The position numbers and the translations under genes are program-made. Below, piece by piece: positions 1 through 6,666 of a stretch of DNA of 12,289 nucleotides. The notes beneath the pieces are model-generated. The model searched no databases. It was not told the DNA's origin and worked only from the letters and a program-made list of their open reading frames with translations. Origin of the DNA: Stigonema sp964246695 (GTDB lineage Bacteria > Cyanobacteriota > Cyanobacteriia > Cyanobacteriales > Nostocaceae). The stretch is taken from NCBI GenBank assembly GCA_964246695.1, contig CAXTSI010000274.1:1-12289 (forward strand), read 5' to 3'. Each line of letters opens with the position of its first letter. Position 1 is the stretch's first letter.

Positions 1-21
1 GACTAGCACTTAGTCAAGGAA

Positions 22-360
22 TTAACATTCAAATTTCCAGGTGCAAGATCTGAGGAGCGGGATGAAGGGAGCAGATCCAATATTCCCAGGAAATGAAGCA
101 CTTCCACGATTCGTCAAGGAATTGCCTTGAGCTAGTAAAATTTGGAATAAAACATTGTTTTGAGGATCTAACTGCTTGGCGACGAATGCAATAGTACCGT
201 TGTTGTTAATCGCTAAATTTGGCAAAGAGTAACGGAAATATCCCTTCGGGTAATTAAATGATGACACATTAAATACAGATGGCAGTTGATTCGGGTTAAA
301 AATCTCTGCGATCGCGCCATCATTACTCGTGTATAGTCCTTGATCTCTAAGAGGGAGTAG
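22..360 (-). pseudogene. Remnant of an NxxGxxAF-repeat exported protein gene
   Basis: This frame is open from a stop at 361-363 to a TAA at 22-24 and has no ATG. The only internal start is a GTG at 265-267, which would give 81 residues. The translation contains GLYTSNDGAIAEIF and, further on, NLAINNNGTIAFVAK. These match the pattern of the neighbouring 863-residue protein (GIYTSDRTQITEI, then NLAINNNNNVAFTAT and GDSLAGS against this fragment's GNSLTNRGS). The fragment begins only 6 bp beyond that gene's stop codon, in another frame. It lacks the signal peptide and most repeats, and its last ~30 residues no longer resemble the family. I read it as a degenerate tandem paralogue. If the GTG were used it would be a short protein without a known role. 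Function is therefore probably lost. Confidence 0.6.
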
Positions 361-368
361 CTAAACCG

Positions 369-2960
369 CTATTTATGAGCGCTTAAATCAGCGCGGACGA
401 TCGCTATTGTGCCATCGGTAAAGGTAGCACTAACGGCAAGGGAATTACCTTTGAGTGCAATGCTGCCTAAATAGGAAATCCTTTTCCCATCAACTCTACT
501 GCTCAAGTCAGCCACCTTGAGCAGGGAATCACCAACTTTAGCATATATCCCTGCGACGTCGCCCACACGTGCCACAAACGCTACATTCTTACCATCCACG
601 ACAGGGTCACTGAAACTGAAGTTCCTGAACTTAATTGTGCTGCCTGGAATAGTTGTGTTTGCGTCCACTAGCACTTGCAGCGCACCATGACGGCGGATGT
701 AAATGCCCTGTTGCCCATTTGCGTCCTCGGCTTTAAACACCACATTCTTCTTACCTAGCACTGAGGGAGGAGCCGAACTGAAACTCTTAAAATTACCCGT
801 CCCGCCTGGAATCGGTGTGTTGCGGTCTGCCACCACTTGCAAACTACCATCTTGAAGAATGTAAATGCCTTGTACACTGTTGTTAGAGTCATTGCTATTA
901 AACACCACATTATTCTCAGCTAACGCCCAGGAACCGAAATTATCGAAATTACCAGTCCCGCCCGGAATCGCTGTGTTGCGGTCTACCACGACCTGCAAAC
1001 TGCCGTTCCGGCTAATGTAAATGCCACGTTGATCGCTGCCTGCACCATATCCTGAAAACGCAACATTATTCTCATCTAACGCCAAGGAACCGAAACGGTC
1101 GAAATTACCCGTCCCACCCGGAATCGGTGTGTTGCGGTCTGCTACCACCTGTAAACTGCCGTCTTGAAGAATATAAATGCCCCCCTGCCCCGACGCGCCT
1201 TTGCCACCAAATGCTACATTATTCTGACCTTGCGCCAACCCATAAAAACTGGAGAAATTCTCTGTACCGCCTGGAATCGGTGTGTTGCTGTCTACAACTA
1301 CCGACAGTGGAGTTTCGCCACGTTTGATGTAAATGCCCTGTAGGTTAGTGCCGGAACCTCTAAACAATATATTGCCATTGTCAATACTATCGAGACTAAA
1401 ATTCGTGAAAGTCCCACTGCCATTAGGAATTGGTGTATTTTTATTAGCGATCGCACTCAGTATGCCACCACTACTTTTATAGATACCTGGTTGAGAGATT
1501 GATGTATACGACGAACCATCAAACACCACATTGTCACCATCTATCAAAACTGAATTAAAATAGGTGAAGTTGCCTACCCCACCTGGAATTGGTGTCAGGG
1601 TATCAACAATTTTGCTCAACGCGAATGCATCTTCAACAGATGGTCCTGGTTGCGGTGGTGGAGTTTGAGTTACAGGTTCCGCACGGAAGATCCCCTGAGT
1701 GCCGTTTGCTAACTGAACAGAAAAGGCAATCTGATTATTGTTGTTCAAACCAGAACGCAAAAAACTTAAGTTGGTGACTATCGAACCTGCTAAGGAATCG
1801 CCTGTGGCAATCACTTTGTCCGCTACCGGATCGGCGCCTGTGAAAATACCTTTTTCACCTGAGTCCAAAGTGGCTGTAAATGCTACGTTATTATTGTTAT
1901 TAATTGCCAGATTGCTAAATGCCTTCAACGAACTGTTAGTGGGATCGGCAATCGTGTTCAATGTACCACTAGCGCGGTCGAAGGAGCGGATGGCATCTCC
2001 AGAGGAGAGTACTAGATCGCCCTTGTCGTTGGTAGCCAAAGCTGATGCTTTCGTTTCTACGATGCTAGTGGGCCCGTCGCCATCTTGGGCGAAAATTGCG
2101 GCTGTGCCATCGCGCCGAGTGGCGGCGAAAGTCACTTCACCCTGATTATTGAAGGCAAAAGCGTCAATAGTAGAAAAAGGCGTATCTGCGGGTAAATTTG
2201 GATTTATTGAAGCAGAAGCAATAGTGACATCGGGTTGATTTTCTTTGGTCAGAACGAGCGTAGTAGAGCCATATGAACCGCTACTACTATTAAAACTTCT
2301 ATTTATATTCAAATAAGCTAGTTCATCCTGATTATTGAGAGCAGTAATGAAGGTGACTGGACCATAACGACCGTTGTTAGAGTCTTTAGCACGAGTCGTA
2401 AAGGAACCGTCAAGACTTGTAAAAATACGTTGCTCAGCAAATGGCGATCCATATTCTGACTGCGTTGCTATGAATGCAACAGAGCCTTTGTTGTTGATAT
2501 CTACTGAGTTAAAAGAGAAAGTGAGACGCCTGCCGCCATTTAATGTTAAACCATACAAAGACGCCAGAACACTCTGATTGATAATCTCTGTTATCTGGGT
2601 GCGATCGCTAGTATATATTCCCAAATCTCCTACTCTTGGAGACGCAATAAACCCGATTGTGCCGTTATCATTAATCGCCGCTCCATTGTTGGAAATACTG
2701 GTGAAGTCACTTTGATTATCAGTGATTTTGGTGATGGAAAAGCTGCCTGCCAATGCCTGAGTTGCTGCAAGCAAACTCATCGCCAGACTGACTGCGATTG
2801 GGCTAAAGCCCACTGCGCTTCGCGCAATCGCCCCACTCACCCGCCTTAGCCATCGGTTTGTTTGAGTGGTGAAACCCCAAGTATGATTGTCTCTATTGAC
2901 TGCTGTGGTATTTGTAGGTAAACAAACACCACTGACTTGCTTATTGGTATATCTCTGCAT
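369..2960 (-). CDS. Exported two-part repeat protein (NxxGxxAF repeats plus 52-residue repeats)
   Basis: 863 residues, ATG start, no convincing Shine-Dalgarno. About 50 residues precede a hydrophobic signal core (52-71) ending QALA|GSF, so export is likely. Residues ~75-427 hold diverged NxxGxxAF-type units such as INDNGTIGFIA, INNKGSVAFIA, FNNQGEVTFAA and LNNNNQIAFSV, a family known from bacterial surface or secreted proteins of unknown role. A Pro-rich linker (428-443, TPPPQPGP) separates them from seven units with the pattern IPGGTGNF-x-F-...-NNVxF-...-GIYI-...-GSLQVVxDxNT, plus one degenerate C-terminal unit. Both halves look like beta-propeller or beta-solenoid blades. No PEP-CTERM, LPxTG or membrane anchor is visible at the C-terminus (RADLSAHK). 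The only neighbour on its strand is a paralogous remnant downstream. A structural or adhesive extracellular role is inference; no catalytic motif is seen. Confidence 0.85.
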   Translation of the reverse strand: MQRYTNKQVSGVCLPTNTTAVNRDNHTWGFTTQTNRWLRRVSGAIARSAVGFSPIAVSLAMSLLAATQALAGSFSITKITDNQSDFTSISNNGAAINDNGTIGFIASPRVGDLGIYTSDRTQITEIINQSVLASLYGLTLNGGRRLTFSFNSVDINNKGSVAFIATQSEYGSPFAEQRIFTSLDGSFTTRAKDSNNGRYGPVTFITALNNQDELAYLNINRSFNSSSGSYGSTTLVLTKENQPDVTIASASINPNLPADTPFSTIDAFAFNNQGEVTFAATRRDGTAAIFAQDGDGPTSIVETKASALATNDKGDLVLSSGDAIRSFDRASGTLNTIADPTNSSLKAFSNLAINNNNNVAFTATLDSGEKGIFTGADPVADKVIATGDSLAGSIVTNLSFLRSGLNNNNQIAFSVQLANGTQGIFRAEPVTQTPPPQPGPSVEDAFALSKIVDTLTPIPGGVGNFTYFNSVLIDGDNVVFDGSSYTSISQPGIYKSSGGILSAIANKNTPIPNGSGTFTNFSLDSIDNGNILFRGSGTNLQGIYIKRGETPLSVVVDSNTPIPGGTENFSSFYGLAQGQNNVAFGGKGASGQGGIYILQDGSLQVVADRNTPIPGGTGNFDRFGSLALDENNVAFSGYGAGSDQRGIYISRNGSLQVVVDRNTAIPGGTGNFDNFGSWALAENNVVFNSNDSNNSVQGIYILQDGSLQVVADRNTPIPGGTGNFKSFSSAPPSVLGKKNVVFKAEDANGQQGIYIRRHGALQVLVDANTTIPGSTIKFRNFSFSDPVVDGKNVAFVARVGDVAGIYAKVGDSLLKVADLSSRVDGKRISYLGSIALKGNSLAVSATFTDGTIAIVRADLSAHK
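640..1622 (-). repeat. Seven tandem ~156-bp coding repeats
   Basis: The plus-strand landmark GGAAT(C/T)GGTGT or a close variant occurs at 646, 808, 964, 1120, 1273, 1426 and 1585. Successive spacings are 162, 156, 156, 153, 153 and 159 bp, that is 51-54 codons, always in frame. The central copies (808-1273) are the most similar at DNA level, including a shared GTGTTGCGGTCTGC stretch, which suggests recent duplication or gene conversion. Outer copies are more diverged. Confidence 0.85.
2800..2826. repeat. Two adjacent short palindromes inside the signal-peptide region
   Basis: GGGCTAAAGCCC (2800-2811) is a 5-bp stem with a 2-base loop. TGCGCTTCGCGCA (2814-2826) is a 5-bp stem with a TTC loop. 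The second resembles the short GC-rich palindromes scattered through heterocystous cyanobacterial genomes. Both lie in the codons just ahead of the signal-peptide core of the 863-residue protein (residues ~45-54). Confidence 0.5.
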
Positions 2961-2986
2961 AAAATAAAAATTTTATTAATTATGAA

Positions 2987-3003
2987 CATTGCTTCCTGCA
3001 ATG
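2987..3003 (-). promoter_or_regulatory. Leader hairpin with purine-rich loop
   Basis: Read on the minus strand, CATTGC-AGGAA-GCAATG forms a 6-bp stem with an AGGAA loop, 27 bases ahead of the ATG at 2960. The loop is Shine-Dalgarno-like but too far from this start to act as its ribosome site. No alternative start lies just downstream. It may be a leader structure or chance. Confidence 0.3.
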
Positions 3004-3276
3004 TAATTTGAATGTTTAAATCAACACAACTTATTTTGTTTCCCAGTATACAAATTTTACTAAATATTTATCATAATCATCTATAAATTCATCATAACTT
3101 CAAAATTAATAAATAAATTATGGTGTTATACCAAGTTCGGGTGATTACTTATATTAAAATCTATCAGTATAGGTTGGGTGAAGCGACAGCGCAACGAAAT
3201 ACCAAGTATCACCTTTATGGGAAATTGTATCAGAATTGTTACAGCAGTTTTCCATTGAACCCGTGCCAGATTATCT

Positions 3277-3297
3277 GGGGCGGGGTATCCCCGCCCC
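3277..3297. repeat. GC-rich perfect hairpin (interspersed repeat type)
   Basis: GGGGCGGGG-TAT-CCCCGCCCC is a perfect 9-bp inverted repeat with a 3-base loop in otherwise AT-rich DNA, followed by CTAC. Similar GGGGCGGG...CCCGCCCC(T)AC palindromes are frequent in Nostocales intergenic DNA. No T-run follows on the plus strand, so it is not a typical intrinsic terminator. It sits ~270 bp upstream of obgE. Confidence 0.6.
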
Positions 3298-3507
3298 TAC
3301 GGTTACATGGAATTCGGTCGTTTCAGATAGAACAGCGAGCACTTTCGGGTGCAGCAGCCCATTTGGGGCATCGCACTCCTCCTAAGCTAAAACACATCTA
3401 ATTTGCATATCTAAATTTCATTAAACTCTTGTAGGGGAGCGTAATGGGCTTGATGTATCTGAAAATGTTCCACAATATATATAGTTAGTAGTTAGTAGTA
3501 CTAATAA

Positions 3508-3556
3508 CAACCAACAACCAACAACTAACAACTAACAACTAACAACTAACAACCAA
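3508..3556 (+). repeat. Seven-unit heptamer array directly upstream of obgE
   Basis: Seven perfect-length units: CAACCAA twice, CAACTAA four times, CAACCAA once, ending 6 bases before the obgE ATG. This is the short tandemly repeated repetitive (STRR) class known in heterocystous cyanobacteria. Just upstream (3483-3496) two GTTAGTA units appear, and TTAGTA-G-TACTAA (3492-3504) forms a short inverted repeat. The array replaces any Shine-Dalgarno sequence in the obgE leader. Confidence 0.85.
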
Positions 3557-3562
3557 CTAATT

Positions 3563-4618
3563 ATGCAATTTATCGACCAAGCAGAAATTGAAGTTGAAGC
3601 GGGTAAGGGTGGCGATGGTATTGTCGCCTTCCGACGGGAGAAGTACGTGCCAGCTGGTGGTCCCTCTGGCGGGAATGGGGGGAAAGGCGGTTCGGTAATT
3701 TTCGTAGCTGAGGAAAATTTGCAAACCTTGCTCGACTTTAGGTACAATCATCGTTTTCAGGGCGAAAATGGTGCTCGCGGTGGACCCAATAATTGCACTG
3801 GGGCAAATGGAAAAGATTCGATTATCGAACTTCCCTGCGGCACTGCTGTTTATGATGCCCAAACAGGAGAGTTGCTAGGAGATTTAATTGAACCCAAGCA
3901 AACTTTGGTGATTGCTCGTGGCGGTAAAGGCGGACTGGGAAACCAGCATTTCTTGAGCAACAGCAACCGCGCGCCTGAATACGCCCTCCCAGGATTACCA
4001 GGAGAAATCAAGCAATTGCGCCTAGAATTAAAACTCTTGGCACAAGTCGGCATTATTGGACTACCAAATGCGGGAAAGTCTACTTTGATTTCCGCTTTAT
4101 CAGCCGCACGCCCAAAAATTGCCGACTACCCCTTTACCACCCTAATACCGAATTTAGGTGTGGTACGCAAACCCACTGGTGATGGTACAGTTTTCGCTGA
4201 TATTCCCGGATTGATTGAAGGAGCGCATCAAGGCACGGGATTAGGACACGATTTTTTACGTCACATTGAGCGTACACGTGTACTACTGCACCTGATTGAT
4301 GCTACCAGTGAGGAAATTTTAAAAGATTATAACACAATTCAACAAGAATTACAAGCCTACGGACGAGGTTTGCCAGAGCGTCCACAAGTTTTGGCGCTGA
4401 ACAAAATAGATGCTGTGGATCGGGAAACCAAGGATTTGGAGGCACTAGCTATGCAGCTTAATCACCTCTCCCACGCTCCAGTTTTCGCGATCTCGGCGGT
4501 GACTGGCGCTGGCTTAGAGCCAATGTTACAGCAAATTTGGTCAATTCTTGACGAACTTAATGCTAGCGAAAAAGATGATTTGCTGGTAGGTGTTAGTGTG
4601 GAGAGTGGCAACAGATGA
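3563..4618 (+). CDS. obgE: GTPase ObgE/CgtA (ribosome assembly)
   Basis: 351 residues. Obg is an essential GTPase that binds the 50S subunit, acts late in large-subunit assembly and links growth to stress signalling. The glycine-rich Obg fold spans ~1-158 (EAGKGGDGIVAFRREKYVP, GGKGGLGNQHF). The G domain follows: G1 GLPNAGKS (166-173), G2 PFTT (190-193), G3 DIPG (213-216), G4 NKID (280-283), G5 SAV (311-313). The length fits cyanobacterial Obg, which lacks the long OCT extension of some other bacteria. The ATG is the only start that keeps the conserved N-terminus MQFIDQAEIEVEAGKGG; no Shine-Dalgarno is present and a heptamer array abuts it. The last codons (VESGNR) and the TGA run into a 12-mer repeat block, so the extreme C-terminus may be repeat-derived. 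It is convergent with the permease gene and is not in an operon here. Confidence 0.97.
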   Translation: MQFIDQAEIEVEAGKGGDGIVAFRREKYVPAGGPSGGNGGKGGSVIFVAEENLQTLLDFRYNHRFQGENGARGGPNNCTGANGKDSIIELPCGTAVYDAQTGELLGDLIEPKQTLVIARGGKGGLGNQHFLSNSNRAPEYALPGLPGEIKQLRLELKLLAQVGIIGLPNAGKSTLISALSAARPKIADYPFTTLIPNLGVVRKPTGDGTVFADIPGLIEGAHQGTGLGHDFLRHIERTRVLLHLIDATSEEILKDYNTIQQELQAYGRGLPERPQVLALNKIDAVDRETKDLEALAMQLNHLSHAPVFAISAVTGAGLEPMLQQIWSILDELNASEKDDLLVGVSVESGNR

Positions 4619-4835
4619 GGCAACGCATGAGGCAACGCATGAGGCAACGGATGTTGTAACAGATGTAACGGATAAGTTAACGGTAGGAATAACAGTTAAA
4701 GCATCCGCTACATCCGCGACCACATCCGTTGCCACATCCGCTATATCCGCTACAACATCCGTTGCCACATCCGCGACCACATCCGTTGCCACATCCGCTA
4801 TATCCGCTACAACATCCGTTGCCACATCCGTTGCC
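4603..4835. repeat. 12-mer and 57-bp tandem repeat block with inverted arms
   Basis: The left part (4603-4662) is a row of 12-mers: GAGTGGCAACAG, ATGAGGCAACGC twice, ATGAGGCAACGG, ATGTTGTAACAG. The right part is two perfect 57-bp copies (4710-4766, 4767-4823) plus one more ACATCCGTTGCC (4824-4835). Exact ACATCCGTTGCC occurs at 4722, 4755, 4779, 4812 and 4824, and its reverse complement GGCAACGGATGT at 4643-4654, so left and right parts are inverted relative to each other and could fold. The block covers the obgE stop and ends 5 bp before the permease stop. It is open on both strands with low-complexity ATSV/ATDV translations, which I treat as non-coding. Confidence 0.85.
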
Positions 4836-4840
4836 AGTAC

Positions 4841-5959
4841 TTAACTCAACTGACTGCGGAACTTGTTAATACTGATAGTTAATAACACAACAGCAAAGCC
4901 AATTAATGCCAGAACATGCATCCACAGTACATCTAAGCCAACCCCTTTCAGTAAAATGCCCCGGACAATGGTGATGTAGTGACGTAGGGGATTAAGTAAA
5001 GACAGGACTTGAAAAAAGGGAGGCATGGCTTCGATGGGAGCGATCGCCCCTGAAGTTTGCACTATTGGCAAATTGATGAAAAAGGACGTGAGTACAACCT
5101 GCTGTTGCGAACCTGAAATCGTCGCCAACATAATGCCCAAACTAATCCCAACAAACACATACATGCTGGACAATGCGAAAAATAGCAGGAAACTGCCACG
5201 AAACGGCAGCCCAAACACCAATCTTCCTAAAATCAGCGCCAGCATAACATCCCCCATCAGCAGGAACGCCAGTGGCACAATTTTTGCTAGCAAAATCTCC
5301 CAGTTTGCGGCTGGAGTCATGAGCAATTGTTCGAGAGTTCCTGTATCCTTCTCCCGCACAACGGTCACAGCTGAAACCAGTGTCCCAATCAGCGTCAGCA
5401 CTAGACCCATGACTCCCGGCACAAAAAACCAGCTACTCGTTAGTCCTGGATTGTAAAGAAACACCACCTGGGGTGAGACTGGGATTACCTGATTCTGTGC
5501 CAAGCGACTATTGTATTGTTGGATAATCTGAGTCATATAGCCAGTGGCAATGCCTGCTGTATTCGCATCAACCCCATCAATGAATACCTGAATTTCTGCT
5601 GAATTTTGTGCCAAACGGCGCGGGAACTCTGGCGGAATTACCACCCCCACATTCAGCTTGCCTTCTTCTACTTGGCGGCTCAACTCCTTCTCACTCGTTG
5701 GTACGGATTCTATGGTAAAAATGCTATTGGATGTCATTGCCAAGACCAGTTCCCGGCTTTCCTCCACCTTGGCATAATCAATGACACCCAATTTCAAATT
5801 ATGAACATCAGGATTAAGCGCAAAGCCGTAAAGCAGCAGCTGTAACGTCGGTGGCACAATCAGCAATACAATCAATTGCTTGTTTCGCAGAATTTGATTG
5901 ATTTCCTTGCGAAGTAATGCCCAAAATGGACTATTGAATAATCGGAAAAGAAATTTCAT
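4841..5959 (-). CDS. ABC-2 type transporter permease (YhhJ/YbhR-like)
   Basis: 372 residues. Inner-membrane subunit of an ABC-2 exporter; relatives export drugs or other hydrophobic compounds with an ATPase and often an HlyD-type adaptor. Topology fits the family: cytoplasmic start with RKEINQILRNKQL, TM1 ~29-48, a large periplasmic domain ~49-175 (GVIDYAKVEESREL...), then TM segments at ~178-200, 226-248, 256-280, 287-303 and 345-364. Family signatures are REKDTGTLEQLLMTP (202-216) and LNPLRHYITIVRGILLKG (322-339). The ATG is preceded by heptamer repeats and no Shine-Dalgarno. Neither an ATPase nor an adaptor gene adjoins it: upstream is repeat DNA and a gene remnant, downstream is convergent obgE. 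The partner must be encoded elsewhere or has been lost. Substrate is unknown. Confidence 0.9.
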   Translation of the reverse strand: MKFLFRLFNSPFWALLRKEINQILRNKQLIVLLIVPPTLQLLLYGFALNPDVHNLKLGVIDYAKVEESRELVLAMTSNSIFTIESVPTSEKELSRQVEEGKLNVGVVIPPEFPRRLAQNSAEIQVFIDGVDANTAGIATGYMTQIIQQYNSRLAQNQVIPVSPQVVFLYNPGLTSSWFFVPGVMGLVLTLIGTLVSAVTVVREKDTGTLEQLLMTPAANWEILLAKIVPLAFLLMGDVMLALILGRLVFGLPFRGSFLLFFALSSMYVFVGISLGIMLATISGSQQQVVLTSFFINLPIVQTSGAIAPIEAMPPFFQVLSLLNPLRHYITIVRGILLKGVGLDVLWMHVLALIGFAVVLLTISINKFRSQLS

Positions 5960-5960
5960 A

Positions 5961-5990
5961 TTGGTTAATTGTTAGTGGTTAGTGGTTAGT
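5961..5990 (-). repeat. Heptamer repeats upstream of the permease start
   Basis: Plus-strand units TTGGTTA, ATTGTTA, GTGGTTA, GTGGTTA, then GT. On the coding (minus) strand these are TAACCAC/TAACCAA-type heptamers ending directly ahead of ATATG. They are related in sequence and position to the array before obgE. A further TGGTTAGTAG at 6131-6140 lies beyond the interspersed repeat. Confidence 0.7.
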
Positions 5991-6129
5991 TCGCCAGTCC
6001 TGAACGCGAGTGCGTCTCCGTAAGGAGAAGGCGGGTTTCCCACGCCCAGGGAACTGGCGAAGCAGCGCTGCAGGGGGCTCACGCCCGCTCTCACGGCGAC
6101 TGCACCAAGCTTTATGGCGAACCCGAAGG
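5990..6129. repeat. Structured interspersed repeat (MITE-like)
   Basis: A GC-rich block unlike its AT-rich flanks. It starts with TTCGCCAGT (5990-5998), whose reverse complement ACTGGCGAA is at 6053-6061. Inside are a TCTCC-GTAA-GGAGA hairpin (6015-6028) and the palindrome GCAGCGCTGC (6062-6071); it ends GGCGAACCCGAAGGG. Pieces such as GTCTCCGTAAGGAGAAG and GGCGAACCCGAAGGG are frequent interspersed motifs in filamentous cyanobacterial genomes, from general knowledge. TGGTTAGT-type heptamer sequence flanks both sides. No transposase is encoded. Confidence 0.65.
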
Positions 6130-6281
6130 GTGGTTAGTAGCAGGGCTATTTCATTCTAAAATTAGTGTCTGTATGCTAAAATATAGCCCAACTGCACTGT
6201 TGTTGCTTGGAATGAAGCACCAGTCAAATTGAGTTTTTATACAAAAAATCCCAGAGTCTGCGATGACGTACAGTTCTTTAC

Positions 6282-6650
6282 CTATAAGTATTTACTGTAA
6301 TCGGGCGAGTACCAAGTCAAATCACTATTAGCAGTGCGTTTATCCACATCCAAATCCCCAAGCCTGCGATAAACCTTCTGATCATTAAGCGACGAAATAG
6401 TACTACCAGTAAGATTTAAAGTTCCAACATACCAAGCCAAAGCACGATTGTGAGGACCCCCATCATCATTATTATCAGAACTAAATCCAGTGAATGTACT
6501 AAGATCAACATTTAAATCTGCATTTGCAATTTTTTTGCAAATACGAGTATTCGTCTTTCCACAAACATTCAGCAGATCACAAACTTTTTCCCCAAGGGCG
6601 ATCGCTAACAGATTAATCAGTATAAATATGTAATTCCTGATACATATTTG
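6282..6650 (-). pseudogene. Start-less open frame, probable 3' gene remnant
   Basis: Open from a TAA at 6651-6653 to a TAG at 6282-6284 (122 sense codons) with no ATG and no useful alternative start before residue ~75. The translation looks like real protein rather than noise: ANADLNVDLSTFTGF, an acidic SSDNNDDGG stretch, RALAWYVGTLNLTGS, KVYRRLGDLDVDKR, and an end at LTWYSPDYSKYL. The first ~35 residues (LINLLAIALGEKVCDLL) differ in character and cover a HIP1 site at 6598, so they may be non-coding. I do not recognise the family. It lies directly downstream of the truncated third PKD domain but in a different frame, so it could be the displaced C-terminus of that protein or the tail of another deleted gene. 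Confidence 0.45.
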
Positions 6651-6666
6651 TTAGGAAAACTTATCA

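Larger units (their letters stand above)
2961..3562. other. Intergenic region between divergent genes
   Basis: About 600 bp separate the divergent starts of the 863-residue protein gene (-) and obgE (+). Positions 2961-3160 are strongly AT-rich and should hold the minus-strand promoter, but I cannot place -35/-10 boxes with confidence. Positions ~3171-3202 (AGGTTGGGTG...CGCAACGAAAT) resemble a common interspersed repeat. A strong hairpin lies at 3277-3297 and heptamers at 3508-3556. The 93-codon open frame at 3120-3401 looks accidental. Confidence 0.6.
5960..6281. other. Intergenic region upstream of the permease gene
   Basis: Besides the heptamers and the structured repeat, the stretch 6140-6281 holds an inverted pair GGGCTAT (6143-6149) / ATAGCCC (6183-6189) with 33 bases between. 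I see no confident promoter, terminator or coding region. Permease expression must start here or be read through from further right. Confidence 0.5.

Noticed and set aside
640..1622. CRISPR-like or non-coding periodicity
   Set aside because: The ~156-bp period is in frame and fully explained by protein repeats.
1738..2145. 135-codon plus-strand frame, and similar frames at 5025-5456 and 11068-11469
   Set aside because: They are antisense shadows of long, well-supported minus-strand genes and show no domain pattern or ribosome site.
3120..3401. 93-codon plus-strand open frame upstream of obgE
   Set aside because: It runs across the interspersed repeat and the 21-bp GC hairpin, has no family-like pattern and no ribosome site.
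4603..4835. CRISPR array
   Set aside because: Units are contiguous without unique spacers, and no cas gene is nearby.
4541..4844. Low-complexity open frames on both strands (ATSVATSA / ATDVVADV)
   Set aside because: They are the forced translation of 12-bp and 57-bp repeats whose lengths are multiples of three; neither has a credible start, and one overlaps obgE antisense.
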